Origin: Streptomyces olivoverticillatus
Lineage (GTDB): Bacteria; Actinomycetota; Actinomycetes; Streptomycetales; Streptomycetaceae
Direction of reading: 5' to 3'
Length of the DNA stretch: 64,000 bases
Assembly (NCBI RefSeq): GCF_014203555.1
Contig: NZ_JACHJH010000004.1
Span: 186,001 to 250,000, forward strand
Below are positions 63,726-64,000 of the stretch, in pieces. The notes beneath the pieces were generated by a model. That model was not told where the DNA came from. It did not search any database and was given only the letters and a program-made list of their open reading frames with translations. Positions within the stretch are counted from its first letter, which is position 1. Every line of letters starts with the position of its first letter. A program made the translations under genes and the position numbers.

Positions 63726-64000
63726 TCAGCCGTTCTTGATGCGGTTGGTCAGCTCGGTCACCTGGTTGTAGATCGAGCGCCGCTCGGCCATCAGAGCGCG
63801 GATTTTGCGGTCCGCGTGCATCACGGTCGTGTGGTCGCGGCCGCCGAACTGTGCGCCGATTTTCGGCAGCGAGAGGTCGGTGAGCTCCCGGCAGAGGTAC
63901 ATGGCGATCTGCCGGGCCGTCACCAGCACCCGGCTGCGCGAGGCACCGCACAGGTCCTCGACCGTGTGCCCGAAGTAGTCGGCGGTGGCGGCCATGATGG
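63726..64000 (-). CDS. dnaA: Chromosomal replication initiator DnaA, C-terminal part (partial)
   Basis: About 91 codons are visible; the rest lies past the right edge. It is domain IV, with [19 protein letters not shown], the basic loop [15 protein letters not shown], and the signature [16 protein letters not shown] that binds DnaA boxes. The end is [11 protein letters not shown]. It reads away from oriC as in all actinobacteria. Confidence 0.97.
   Translation of the reverse strand, partial: IMAATADYFGHTVEDLCGASRSRVLVTARQIAMYLCRELTDLSLPKIGAQFGGRDHTTVMHADRKIRALMAERRSIYNQVTELTNRIKNG

Noticed and set aside
63226..63951. Open frame crossing oriC and the dnaA end
   Set aside because: It runs through DnaA boxes, the terminator and the GC repeat, and its Pro/Val-rich part is the repeat translated.

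Overview
This window is a piece of a Streptomyces-type (Streptomycetaceae) chromosome core that ends at the replication origin. The evidence is very high G+C with strong third-position G/C bias, the actinobacterial gene order dnaA-oriC-dnaN-gnd-recF-DUF721-gyrB-gyrA-DUF3566-tRNA-Ile-DLW39-tRNA-Ala on the right, the fhaA-fhaB-PP2C-SEDS-PBP-pknB block with crgA and class E sortases in the middle, and two branched-chain 2-oxoacid dehydrogenase operons on the left.

Region by region. 1-2328 (minus): first 2-oxoacid dehydrogenase operon (E1 alpha, E1 beta, start of E2, running off the left edge). 2685-4962 (plus): DosR/DevR-like response regulator, pyridoxamine-oxidase-fold protein and an aminoglycoside-phosphotransferase-fold protein. 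4986-8591: two divergent membrane Ser/Thr kinases. 8667-13725 (minus): proteasome activator Bpa, a secreted membrane-anchored protein, a quinone oxidoreductase, a wrecked potassium-channel gene, moeA and a MobA-like/DUF6457 fusion. 13754-29884: a catabolic island with the second 2-oxoacid dehydrogenase operon, an Lrp/AsnC regulator, a TetR regulator, a 3-hydroxyacyl-CoA dehydrogenase, paaN, a SpoU methyltransferase, an HTTM/DUF5819 membrane pair, paaABCDE and an acyl-CoA dehydrogenase. 29904-34315: rhodanese, J-domain protein, DUF2252 protein, and a membrane protein divergent from its probable MarR regulator. 34461-47579: tRNA-Leu, the cell-wall growth and division kinase locus, three class E sortases, a TrpG/PabA amidotransferase, a DUF881 protein and crgA. 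47580-53906: a DnaA-box-rich intergenic region, rhomboid protease, cyclophilin, DUF5324, tRNA-Ala, an HTH protein, a fifth-locus kinase, DLW-39, tRNA-Ile and DUF3566. 53910-64000 (minus): gyrA, gyrB, DUF721, recF, gnd, dnaN, oriC and the 3' end of dnaA.

How the genes work together. The strongest new signal is a shared 14-bp inverted repeat (ACCGAACGATCGGT or its reverse complement, with one site differing by one base) in front of three transcription units: the second 2-oxoacid dehydrogenase operon, the 3-hydroxyacyl-CoA dehydrogenase-tetR/paaN divergon, and paaABCDE. This looks like one small regulon run by the TetR protein encoded inside it. It suggests that the second dehydrogenase feeds phenylacetyl-CoA, for example from phenylpyruvate, into the Paa epoxidase route. 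All three operators also lie within about 50 bp of a perfect DnaA-box sequence. A separate group of four DnaA boxes lies between crgA and the rhomboid gene, outside oriC.

All work was done by reading; no database search was run. Family names come from recognised motifs, and start codons were chosen from ribosome binding sites, overlaps and codon bias.
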